This document shows, piece after piece, positions 24,968 to 35,708 of a DNA stretch of 64,000 nucleotides; position 1 is the first letter of the stretch; every line of letters starts with the position of its first letter. The notes under the pieces are model-generated. The model had not been told where the DNA came from. It made no database searches and worked only from the letters and a program-made list of their open reading frames with translations. The stretch comes from Dactylellina haptotyla. Lineage: Eukaryota; Ascomycota; Orbiliomycetes; Orbiliales; Orbiliaceae. The stretch is taken from NCBI GenBank assembly GCA_031310005.1, contig CM062379.1, positions 4,464,001 to 4,528,000 of the forward strand. The letters run 5' to 3'. Both the position numbers and the translations under genes were made by a program.

Positions 24968-27001
24968 ATTGAATTGTACTTAATAAGGACTGGCCCAGGT
25001 AAGGGTTCCCTTGTTTTATAGTCGGTCTTCGATTGAGGAACTACGTGAAAGGGACGTAGGATATGGGGTATAAGGGAGAGAGAAATAAAAAATAATATTG
25101 GAGAGGACGGGTGGCTTGCAGGATAAATATATGTACGTGAGACCTGGCGAGAAAGACTCGATATGTCCGCTGGAAACGACATGTAAAATCCGGATTGAGA
25201 AAGCGGGGGGTGGACCAAGTTAGAGGCCTAATATATAGAGGCCGAGTTTATTGGAGTAATCCATTAAGATCGTAGGAGGACCAGCTGGTGGTGAAACGGA
25301 GCAAGCATACAATATTATGATAGGAGATATATTGTTATGCTTTGGGCCTAACCACGCCATCTGCAGCCGTCGAGCCAGCCATTCTTCTGGGTAATCTAGA
25401 TTTGTTTTGGTTAGAGTTCTTTCTTTCTTTCTTCCTTTCTTTTTTACACCAAAAAAAACATTAAGGTTGTCAGCTAGTACGCCAGTCGGGTACCCGAGAG
25501 GAAGCGGAGCCCTTCCGCCCCTCCTCGTTCTTTGCTTCTCTCAAATTTAGATTCCGGCATTCTGGCTCTTTCAGTTTTGATTGCTATTCAATGGCTTGTA
25601 ATTGCGACTGCAATTTTGGCTTGCACAAGGAGCCGTGTCTTATTTCGCACACAGGACGAAGGCCGTCGTTGTTGGAACGCCTCCTGTTGTGTGTTGCAGG
25701 TGGGATGGCCAATCATGCCGAGAAGCACCTGTGGAGTCGCCCCCCTGTAACATCTCCCACCGTCCATGCGCAACCCACCCGCCTACCCCGGCCGCATCAG
25801 ACTCAGCACCGTCAGCAGGTGGTGGTGATGGTGGTGGTGGTGGTGGTGCAAGGGTGCGCAGGTGCCTCCAGCACAGAACAGCTAGTTGGGCCCGCTTCCT
25901 GTGAGCGCGCTCTGCGATGGGAAAGGCTAAGACGCTGAACGACGCAAACAACTAGCAGGCCGGGCGTAGCTTACCCGACTGACAGAACCTAGTGGTCGAC
26001 GACGACAAAGACACAGGAAAAGCCAAGTTTGGCAGCGCTATTTTCCGCATGTTTTGCGACGTCGTATCCACCATCGTCCTATTTCGATGTTTGATGCCCG
26101 CCTCGGGCATTTGGACCCGGCTGGCGCTAGAAGAGAACATTCGGAAATTCAGCTACCGGTCTACGGCAAGTACATACAAGAACACCAATTTTAATAATTC
26201 TAGTCTTCTTTCCTTTCCACATTCTAAAACATAACTCGAAATCGTTTGAACAGGTGAAATCCTCACCGTTGGAAGGAATGTGTTTTGGACCCTTCACAGC
26301 ACTGAAAACAGGCTTGCCCCTGCTCAATCAGAGCGTTCTGCATTCCGCCCAGCAAACCCTTGAAGATTCACCCGTAATTTCTGATAAGCGAGACTGATAA
26401 CGGCTGGGTAGACCCAGACTATCCTGAATGTCGCGGAACCGAACCTGGAACTGGAGGAAGATCAACAACCCTCCAACACCTGGAGCATGCTAGCCAAAAT
26501 GTGTGACTTGGACCTCTTGTTCATTCCGGATTGGAGCGTCTGCATAGGGGAAAGTTCGGAGAACACCAGCACTTCCGTCCCCATCTACCTGAGAGCTTAA
26601 GTACTACGAACTATAATTTTCGACTCTTGAAATGCTAAATTACTTATATTTGTATCAAAATTTGACTTAAAATGTTCGTCATAACTCACGTATCGATCGC
26701 AACAGACTAGCGAGTTGAATTCTTCTACACTATGCAACCGCCTAGCTATCTGGAAAAGACATCGCTATTACATAGACAGAAATTTATCGTGAAGACGGCA
26801 CCGTGTGAAGCTGTCTAACTGCAGGCAGGCATGGGATTCGGGGGCTTATCCTTCGGCCTGGGTTCCGTGATTTTGAATCATACTCTCTGCCATTCTGTGA
26901 GAAAATAAATCCTGAAAAACGGGAAATAACGGGAGGAAGGAAAGTAGGAAGCAAAGAAGCAAGCCCCAACCAAAAAAAAAAAAAGAGGAAAAAAACCCCA
27001 C

Positions 27002-27027
27002 AAAAAAAAAAAAAAAAAAAAAAAAAA
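27002..27027 (+). repeat. Poly-A run
   Basis: Uninterrupted run of 26 A. No target-site duplication or element body upstream is recognisable, so I do not call it a retroposon tail. Confidence 0.85.
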
Positions 27028-27735
27028 TTGAAATAAAGGAAAATAGAAGGCTATTCAATAATATCTATGGTAGTAACGCCGATTGCTATGCATCTGGTTA
27101 CACAATAATCCAACATAAGAGTGTAGTTGAATACGGACTAAGTATAGTTCTCAATTTGTTCTGTAAAGTTTGCGGGAATATCTGCCTGCGGCCTGGAATT
27201 CGAAAGCTTGTAGCTTAACCAATCAGTTTGCAAACCAACTCGAAAAGGCTCAGCGCGAACACGGGTTAAAAGAATTTGTGTTACAACATGGGCATGGGCA
27301 TGGAAAGTCTAGATTCTCAGTGTTCGTCTAAATCCAACACTGTCGAACAAGAGAACTTAAATACAAACTGAGAATTGTATTTATATTCATGCTGTTAGTA
27401 TAACGAAAGCTCAACTCGACGTTGGTATACGTATACTTATTTAAATACTCTCACATCCATTGTAGGATCAACTGATGATCTTAGTACGAGCAGATATATT
27501 TGAATTTGGGTAAAAGCAGGCTCCATATCCGGTTCGTCAGTCTAAGCGTCAGTTTGGAAAGCCACACCAAATCCCTTCTCAGGCCGCTTCTGTCGCAATC
27601 GGAAACCAGCACTCTATTCTAACATGTGGAAAGCCGGTTCAGCCCTGGATCACAGAACTACCAACCTAGACTCACCGCTGGTCTCGGGCACCGGACTGTA
27701 AAAAAGAGCCTAGGGCATCGATAATTTAGCAAACA

Positions 27736-27795
27736 AGAAAGAGAGAGAGAGAGAGAAAAACAAAACAAAGGAGAAAAGAAAGAAAGAAAGAAAGA
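27736..27795 (+). repeat. Purine simple repeat (GA)n / (AAAG)n
   Basis: A GA dinucleotide run followed by AAAG units on the plus strand, downstream of the copper-fist gene. Confidence 0.8.
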
Positions 27796-28045
27796 TTGAA
27801 AATAGGAAAGGCAGACTTGTGCAATGCTGGTTCAGCCGTAAAATTTTAGAGGCGTCGACAATCTCCTATATGCGCGGGATGCCAAGTACGTGCCCAGGAT
27901 GAATACAAGGCCAGGTACGATTTGAGAAAAACTGCTGAATTGGGTGAAAATAAGCAGAGTGGATGTCATGGGAAACAGCCGACGAAACCTTGAAATGTGA
28001 TCCCAAGGTCTTCATCGGCGAGGTATTACCGTTAAATTTGCGTTT

Positions 28046-29819
28046 TCAATTTGCTGAAGCTTGGATCTCTGGGCTCGTGGCGGGATCTTCGGTTTTCCAA
28101 ATGGTTTCAGAGCCATTATTAACCGCTGGTTTGTGATCACCACCTACTGCCGCCACACCTTGTCTATTGAGATGATGGGTATCATCAAGCGGCTGGTCGC
28201 CCATGGCTGGTTGTGCGAGCATCGAGGCATCTAGGTGAAGAGGAACGCCGTTGTGCCCGCCGTGGGTTAGACAACCTACACAAGTGCATCCGTCCCCACA
28301 CATGCACCCGTTTTGTTGCGAGCAGGCACCCATATGATAATCAAATTGAATGAATGCTGAGGGGGATAGAGGACCGGACTGGATGCCGTGCATGCCTTTC
28401 TCTTCTAACATACCGTCCAGCACAACATCACCGAAGACGCCCACACTTCCATTTGGAGGGAATTCAGCGCCTCCTGCAACAGAGTGAGCGAATCCTTGAG
28501 TGGAAGGAGAATGTCCCTCTGAGCTGTGCTCCGAGGGTTGCAGCGTCTCATGTATATTTCTAATATACTCGATGGTAGCCGTATTGTATGGATGAGTGAT
28601 GCACATGACACAACTGCAGTTTGGACCACATGCACATTCTTGGCCGTGAGGTAGTGCGTATTGTAAACCGGTGTTATCTGATGGAGGGCAGCAGCTCCCA
28701 TTTAGCTTTTGTGCGCGTTCTCCAGCCTGGCTTGCCCTCCTGGCCGCATCGGCCTCCTCTTGTTGCTGTTTCTCGTGTGCCTCTCGAATGGCATTCATGT
28801 ACATGAGCTGTTTTTGATTGTACCTCGGCGCGCTGTATATAGTGTAGGCTGAATTCTGAGAATCTTCTGGCACTGGTCCCATGGGTGAGGTACCATATGG
28901 AGTGCCATTCATCATGTTGGGAGCCATGACAACGTTTGGCACACTGGTACTACGGCCATCTAGTCCGTGTCCGAACTGGCGTACGTCAATCATTTCGGGA
29001 TATGTTCCGAGCGAAGCTCTTTTTCGGGGATACATTTCAGCTGTGTGTCTCCTAGTCCGTTGTTCCTTTGAGAAGTCGCCATAGGCTGGATTTGGGGGCA
29101 GGGGTTGGATACCGGGAAAAGCACTCGCGGTAGCATCAATGAAATTACTACCATCAACGGAGGAGTTTCCAGGCTCGGGTTTACAACAGCTTTTCGTTGT
29201 TGGTGGGTTCACCATCGGCACTGAGCCGAGACCAGGCTGCATGTCACCTGGGTAGAATTGATGCCCACTTGGAGAGTTTAGATCTATAGACTGAGAGAAC
29301 TGTGCAATGTTCATGCCACCAAGAGCCTGATTTTGCCACATGTGATTGTGGTCTAAAGGGGGTACCATACCATTGTTGTCTATACCGGAGAGAAACCCAT
29401 TAGGGAAGCCGTAGCCCATGTTCACTGGTGGTTGGCTGGCGGGCGTTGTCGGTATAGACGATGTCTGTGAGCTGGCCCTGGCCCTGTCGGATTTGGGGCC
29501 TTTATCTTCCTTCTTGACCTGTTTGCTGACCCCTGGTGGTGTGCCACAAGGGCAGTTGGAAGATATTTTAGGAATAGCAACGCTGGCGACCTCGCAACTA
29601 CAGCTGCCTGCCTCGTGAGGGCATGAAGATAGCGGTCGGCCGGGCTTCCGAACTTTTATGAGAATTCTGTCCGTGTGCGTGCATTTTGAAGAACGATGGC
29701 CTCTCATGCAAGGTTCACTGGCGAGGAGTTAATAAAATGCGAGGTGGGAATGGTTTGCTTGTGGGGAAGGGGGTATATCTAACATACCATGCAAACTTGA
29801 CACCGTTGATAATCGGCAT
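28046..29819 (-). CDS. Copper-fist transcription factor, Mac1/Cuf1-like
   Basis: Two exons, 29819-29788 and 29717-28046, give 567 codons. The split N-terminus joins to a copper-fist DNA-binding domain: MPIINGVKFACEPCMRGHR, SSKCTH, then VRKPGRPLSSCP, with the zinc-binding Cys/His and the minor-groove GRP motif. Two cysteine modules of the form CxCx3CxCx2Cx2H lie in the second half (CACGPNCSCVMCITH and CMCGDGCTCVGCLTH). Paired modules like these sense copper in Mac1-type activators of high-affinity copper uptake, whereas Ace1-type detoxification regulators carry their cysteines differently. I therefore expect a nuclear activator that works when copper is scarce. An additional cluster, SCSCEV and NCPCG, sits just after the fist. 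The middle is Pro/Asn/Gln-rich low complexity. It is not clear whether it corresponds to Mac1, Cuf1 or GRISEA in detail. Confidence 0.92.
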
Positions 29820-32240
29820 CTTTTAACTAAAGTCTTGGGAGCAGAAGACCGGAACCCTGTAATACGGAGGAACGACAATGATGTTGTTGGGATAATCGAA
29901 AGAGGTTGTTCCGGCTAGCGAGCGGCCCGCGAGTAGTAACGTTACAATGAGCCGTCGCTGCTCTGCAGGAGCTGAATTCTGTATAAAGGAGGGCCTGGAG
30001 GGAATGAGTTTAAATAAGGTAGGATCTGATACGCCCTCAAGGTTGCCCTGATCGACCGCCCGATTCGTTGAAAGGTGAAGATCGCCACAAAGCCAGATTG
30101 AGAGCTTTTACTTTCTGAACGGCCTCCAGCTACAAATATATGGCGGTGGGTATATATAGAGACCGAGGGTAGGAGAGTGCGCGCGCACGTGTAGAAGTTA
30201 TGTGAGCACAACGTGGAAGACGGTGGTCTTGTATGGCCTGCCGGGTGCTAGGGAACTTTGATGTGGACAAAAGCTTAGCAAGGTCGAGTTTATGAACCTT
30301 GGAGGTGCGCCGCCGTGGGACTGCTGAGGTTACGGTCTAGTTTCGAGGCGAATTGCGAGAAAGTTTTCTTCCTGAGGTCGGTGAAGGATATATATATGTG
30401 GATGGAACCGGCAGCGTTCGAATGGGACAGTCCGTTTAACTGAACGGGGACGGTTCTGTCAGATTAGGACGACGTCGAGGTCGAGGCCGAGGGGATATGC
30501 GGGAGCTCGAGAGTCTGGATGGGCCAGTGGTTGTTGATTGAGCGGGTTCGTGGGTGGGCAGGGCTTGGCGCAGGGAGCGGAAGCGGACCAATGGACTGCG
30601 GGAGAAGGAGAGCCCAAGAGCGAGTTACTTAGCTGGAGAGCCACAGTCGACGCAGAGAGGTACTTTCGGTCGTTCGTTCTGCTGAGAGGGGAGTTGCAGC
30701 ACTCTGTTTTCAAGTTTCGACGGCGCCACGGCTTGCTGTGGCGGTGTCGGGTGGTTCGGTTGGTTCGAGGGCGGATGCGGTTTCGGGCAGGGCGAGGGGC
30801 CCCGGTACGAATATATATATACTTATACAAGTACTTATATATAAGCACGTATATATATACACATACAAGAAGTTGTCCGTGTAGATGAATAAAGCACGCC
30901 TTGGTTTAGCAACGACTGGCTGACTTGTATGTCCTGCAAGTCAGTGAGTTTCAGCGCGTGTCTTGGGTGACCGCCAGAGAAAAAGGTGAGAAAAATAAGA
31001 CGGACGCAACTTCGACGGACAGACGCTGAGGCCCCGACGCCGAAAGACACCTGCCACTGAAACATCCGACGACCAACGGCAGCTTGGCAGGCCTCGGAAA
31101 GTCAGAGGCACGAAAAGACACCTTACAAAAGCTGCCTCGCAAAGCGCCAGTTTTCGAAACTCTCCACACTCACACCCTCTCCTGACGCCGCCCGCCTCGC
31201 TGCTGATGAGAACGTGGGACGGCGATGATGGAACGTCGTGTCGGTAATGTCCGTATCCGCCCCGGACAGCTGTCGTGCGATGTGTCGTGCGATAGACGGC
31301 TCCAGATTTGCGTGCCTCGCACACCGGCATAGACCTTCACGTACGCGCAGAGATATGGCAATTCAACCGGGTGTGTAAATATAATTATATATATATATAT
31401 ATATATATACTCAAGTACTCAAGTAAGTATTTATATATAATTATAACTATAAGCGCATGTACGTGCGAGTAAAATAAAAGTGTCGTGCGTATAATATCAA
31501 GGTCCGTGTTGGGATCATCGCCTTCGGAACTTCCCACCAACACAGCAGACAGCACGCAACGCAACCCTCGCCAAGACAATGCATTTTGTGGGGGAACGTC
31601 AAGACAAAAAAATAAAAAATAAAATTCAGAAACGAGTCTTCCTCCATCACCGTTTTCTTTGTTTCTCTTCCACACACCCACCCACACACACACACACCCA
31701 CACGCTGGGGAAGCCGCAAACGATCCATCACGGTGTATTCAACCACACTCACTCGATCAACAGTGATCCCCAGATTAATATCCTCGATGGCGCTGGGAAA
31801 CAGTGCACCCATCTGCCAGATGCCGCACACCAACCTGCCACTTCAATCGCCCACGGGATGATGATCCGTTCATCTCCTCTCAGATGGGAAGCCCTCCCCA
31901 CACCCCCCAAAATATATGCGCGGCCTCGTCGTGATGGCTCACCCGCGCTCAGGTCATGGTGTTTCATCAACATGGAAAAGGCTTCTTCCAAGGGAGAAAC
32001 ACCGAAAAAAAATTAAAAATATGTTTCAGCCATCGCACGGCTCAAACGAAATTGTGGCACAACCGACTTTCAGCAACAAATACCTCTGAGCGTACGATTC
32101 GCCGCGGCGAACCGAACCACATCTTCTGGAGTTTAGTGCCGCCTGCAGTCCGACAAAGATTATCGCTATACCTCGCGATATCCTACCAGGATTTCTCTCG
32201 GAAAGAAAACCCTTCTCAGCTCACCGCTTTCTCTCTCTTG
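29820..32240. other. Divergent intergenic region, copper-fist and trypsin-like genes
   Basis: About 2.4 kb. It includes a 12-bp perfect palindrome at 30177-30188, two AT-rich blocks (30805-30866 and 31380-31450) that share CAAGTACT-type cores, and CAC-rich sequence near 31670-31705. An open frame runs into the trypsin-like gene from 31956, but its upstream part shows no conserved motif. No separate gene is recognisable. Confidence 0.5.
31385..31409 (+). repeat. AT dinucleotide repeat
   Basis: Run of alternating T and A, part of a larger AT-rich block reaching to about 31450. Confidence 0.85.
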
Positions 32241-34279
32241 ATGAATTCTTCAAATCATCCGTTATCTGTGCGGCAAGCCTCCTCCGAGTCTTCATTCCGG
32301 GACCGGGTCCTTCGACCGCTGAACAAACAGACCAGTTCTCGGCAAGATCCTTTGTCAAAGATCGGCCCTTCCAAAATCCTGTCCTCGTATTTTGATCTTC
32401 CCTCAATAGCTTCTCAACCGAGAAGAGATTTTCGGGTCTATAGTGATGCGCAGTTTGGTGCCGCCACCACTCTTTACTCGAAGGAAATCTTTGCCGGTAA
32501 CCAAATTAAGCTTTGTGTAGGTGTCGACGCATCCGTGACGGAAGCCCTTCGGTTATCCAAGGAAGGCGGCGAACTCAATCGCCGCCTCTTAAGAGAAAGG
32601 GAGGTTTACCTTACAAGGCACCCTCAGGAAGAGACAGAAGCCCGAAGGGTCTATCAGAATATCAAAACGGAAGTTATTGAACTGTTACAAAGTTCCGATT
32701 TTAACTGCCTATGGCCATTTGTCTTTGTTTTTAGTTGCTACGAGTTTACTAGCCATCGACGCGACTTTCAACATGGTCATTGTTTGTTCCTCATGCTTAC
32801 GGCACCTTCTTTGGCGGCTTGGGGCGCAGTAGAAAAACTTCAAAGACTATTGGTGCATACCGTGCAACGAGAAGGTGGTGAACATGTTCTCGATGTCGTT
32901 ATCCAAGAGATCGATCACTGCAGGCAAATGAATGACGCACAGCCCCGGATATTAGAGTCAAATAGAGGACAAAACCTGCCGAGAAATATTGATTACTGCG
33001 ACCGACCACACATGGGTTCTTCCATAGGGCCTAGTTCTTCGGCGTCAAGCTGTACTGTCGGTGGCTATGTGACTACTCAGTCAGGGGTTGTTTATGCCGT
33101 TACTGTTGGCCACGGGGTCGGAGAAAAAGGCGCAACTGTCGTGGCACCATCAACCGTTGATACTCGCCATTGCTTTAGCCATGCTCGCGCCAAGGAAGAA
33201 ATCGCTCTGCAAGAGCTTGATCTTAACATTAGAACCGTCGGACCAGCCCACCCTCAAACTCTTGATTCCCGCCGTAAATGGGAGATACTACAAGAACAAT
33301 TGCTATCGCTCTCGAGCACCTGCATGTCATCTGTGCCTCCCCTAGAGTATGGCACAGTCTATAAGAAATTCCAGGGAGCTCTCTACACCCAAAATGAAAA
33401 TCTTCTCTTGAAGACACATTTAGATGTTGCTTTGATTGAATGTAATCAACCACGTCTAGGCTTCAACATGATCCCATGTATACGGCCTGACGGTTCTACC
33501 ACTGTTATTGAAGTAAACACATCCCGCAGCCCCATCCCTGGAGAGCCGGTTATAAAAAGTGGACGTAAGCGTTTGTTTTCCTTCTATGATATTTCGATTA
33601 GAAAGCAAGTACTGAACTTTGTTTCTCTGTTTTAGGAACTACTGGTCTAACATACGGGAATGTGCTTGCGGCCCACGCCGTTACCGGGTTTTATGATGTA
33701 GATCAGGTAACGGATTTCGGAACGGGAAAGAAAATAGAGGTTAAACCTCAAATTCTTCATAGCTGGTGCCTAACATCTCGAAATGGCATCGACTATAATG
33801 GGGTTTTTGCAGCACCTGGTGACAGCGGTGCTTGGATTCTAGCAGATCCATTGATGCCTCAAGAAATGGGTTGTGATATAATCCTGACGACGCAGACACC
33901 AGTTCTCGGTGCTCTGATTCATGGCTATATTTCCAAAGAAGGTGTAGACTTGATCATGTTCCAACCATGGGAGATCATGGCGGAGGGAATCAAGAACATG
34001 TTGGGGGAAGAGTGTGCCCCTTTCCTCCCGCTATCCGATCAGATCGCATTGTCACGGGCAGAAGAAGGACCTCCGATCAGTTGTGGTATATGCCTTCGTT
34101 CTGAAGGTGTTGCGCATTATATAGACCAGTGTCCTGAACGCTTTATTGCGGAGGATGACAGAAGTCGCTTCGTAAGAGGGAGGAACGGAGTTAGGCTTTT
34201 GAGAGACTCTGAGGCATTGGTAAGTCGCCGACGTTTGGGCCAGATACCAAAATCACTATCTATGCACGAAAGAAAGTAG
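32241..34279 (+). CDS. Intracellular trypsin-fold serine protease-like protein
   Basis: Two exons, 32241-33564 and 33636-34279, give 655 codons. No signal peptide or sure membrane segment is present. The second half has the three motifs of a chymotrypsin-like protease in order: His291 in AVTVGHGVG, Asp395 in HLDVALIE and Ser505 in APGDSGAWI. Spacings of 104 and 110 residues exceed those of trypsin, so loops must be inserted. The first 270 residues are unfamiliar and partly helical and charged. Near the C-terminus CGICLRSEGVAHYIDQC has a CCHC spacing (C-x2-C-x7-H-x4-C) that might bind zinc. I expect a soluble cytosolic or nuclear enzyme; the target is unknown. The ATG at 32241 is preferred, but the frame is open back to 31956. 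A pyrimidine-AG site near 32735 lies within the open frame; an unspliced reading is assumed. Confidence 0.8.
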
Positions 34280-34997
34280 CATGGACAGCGAGCGACAATG
34301 ACGATGTTGTGGACAGCGAATCTATTCTCTGCCCGTAACCGTCCGAAAATTCTTACAGGTGAGCTCCAAACAACCCACAATCGCAGCATTCACATTGATT
34401 TGGCGTATGGTTATATTTTCGTGATGATACAAAAATTTCAAAGCATAGTTCACCTGAGGACTCTGTGTCCGATGAACGAAGCAAAATTATCCATCTTTCG
34501 CTCCTATCTGATACTTCACAACTGTACTACGCTTTCATGTCGCCTCTCTTTGATCTAATTTGGAGCATATTCACCAATGCTAATTTCTCCGATACCCAGA
34601 GGTTTACAGTCACGTCCACTAACTCCCGGAGAGGGTCTTACTTATATTTTGAGATGGAGGGAGCGGGGTGAATAATAGGTTGGGGACTGAAACTTTTCTA
34701 TTGGAACGTGTAGTGTAGTATAAGAACAATCCGGACAATAAAAACAATGATATGTACAAACTACGACGCTTTAAATAAAAACTTAAAATATGAGTATCTC
34801 ATAGTTGAGTAATATCTGAAATTATGGCATCTCTTCCTCAGAAGAAGATGATGTTCCAAATTCTCATTTATCGGACCCGTGTCTATGAGCCACGATGCCT
34901 CTTAGGGCTGATGCTATAGGTCTGTAGGTGTAAACTTTGGACCAGATTGCCGTCGCTAAATCCAGCTGGGAATAATAGTCGCGATGTGAACTTTGGG
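34280..34997. other. Convergent 3' region, trypsin-like gene and MIC10
   Basis: 718 bp between two gene tails. Open frames are short and without motifs. Expected to hold both 3' UTRs. Confidence 0.5.
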
Positions 34998-35366
34998 TTA
35001 TGCCCTGACACTTCTGGTCCCAGCGGCGCTCTTGAAACTGGCGTCGCATTCCGCGTATCCCCGTCCGGCACCGAACCCGAGACCAACCCATGCGGGGAAT
35101 GCTCTTCGCTTAAAGAGAAGAACTGAGAAGACGATTCCGAATCCGAGGCCGAGGCCGGATTTTATGATTGCGTTAGAGAGGCATAGGTCCCACTGTAGTT
35201 CAGCGAGGTGTTAGCATAGGACCATTGACGCTCAAGAGAGACAACTAGGCTACCGGACCTTATCGTTGAGGAGCGTTTCGGAGACCGGAGCGGAAACCCG
35301 ACTGACAACCTGTGAAGAGGAAGGGGTTGAGGAGGAAGAGGAGACGGCGGCAGGTTGAGTAGTCAT
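34998..35366 (-). CDS. MIC10: MICOS complex subunit Mic10
   Basis: Two exons, 35366-35259 and 35192-34998, give exactly 100 codons. After a Ser/Pro-rich lead, VSETLLNDK joins across the intron to WDLCLSNAIIKSG, the conserved Mic10 start. Two hydrophobic hairpin segments follow. The first has the Gly-rich motif GLGLGFGIVFSVLLF, the second GLGFGAGRGYAECD. These motifs let Mic10 oligomerise and bend the inner mitochondrial membrane at crista junctions. The positively charged loop KRRAFPAW lies between them, as in the family. The donor is GTCCGG, which is unusual, but phase and conservation fix the junction. The gene is too fragmented to show as one open frame. It is head to head with URB2, start codons 342 bp apart. 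Confidence 0.93.
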
Positions 35367-35708
35367 GTTTGGGGTGTCTCGGAGTGACGCTTGTCGTATA
35401 GATAGATGGAGGCAACGGTGGGACGGTTCGGCAGAGGAAACAATCACTCGGATTATCCGGTGCCAAAGGGTCAATTGTGCTTCTGGTCCGGAGGAGAGTA
35501 CTATGTGATATGTGATGAAGATGACGAGGAGGAGGAGGATGGCGGGCGGTTGTCAAGCACAAGCGTGATTTCGAATGTGTTCCGAGCCGAACCAACTTTT
35601 TTTTTTTTTTTTTCTCCCGGGTTATTGCGTGGAGTAGCGTATTTCATGTACTTCCCATTGCATCGGCGCATTCCTAACCCCGAACACTCGAAAATATCAC
35701 AGCACACG
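35367..35708. promoter_or_regulatory. Bidirectional promoter region, MIC10 / URB2
   Basis: 342 bp between two divergent start codons. It must hold both promoters and leaders. The plus strand carries GAGGAG-type purine triplets near 35520-35540 and a run of T at about 35599-35615. No specific factor site is claimed. Confidence 0.6.

Larger units (their letters stand above)
24968..28045. other. Intergenic region, aquaporin to copper-fist gene
   Basis: About 3.1 kb. It begins with the aquaporin promoter (minus strand) and ends with the 3' end of the copper-fist gene. Composition is patchy: a GGT-type repeat near 25819-25850, a poly-A run at 27002-27027 and GA-rich simple repeats near 27736-27795. 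Open frames here (for example near 25591-25938) come from low-complexity sequence and have no conserved motif. Confidence 0.5.

Noticed and set aside
25591-25951. Overlapping open frames of about 100-115 codons on three frames
   Set aside because: Driven by GC-rich and GGT-repeat sequence, with no conserved motif and no splice continuation.
27002-27027. Poly-A tail of a retroposed element
   Set aside because: No element body, coding remnant or flanking duplication can be seen.
30459-30888. Open frames of 116 and 129 codons on opposite strands
   Set aside because: They mirror each other in Arg/Pro-rich composition and show no family motif; treated as promoter sequence.
31956-32240. N-terminal extension of the trypsin-like protein from an upstream ATG
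   Set aside because: The extra 95 codons look like leader sequence with no conserved pattern; the ATG at 32241 is preferred, though the longer form cannot be excluded.
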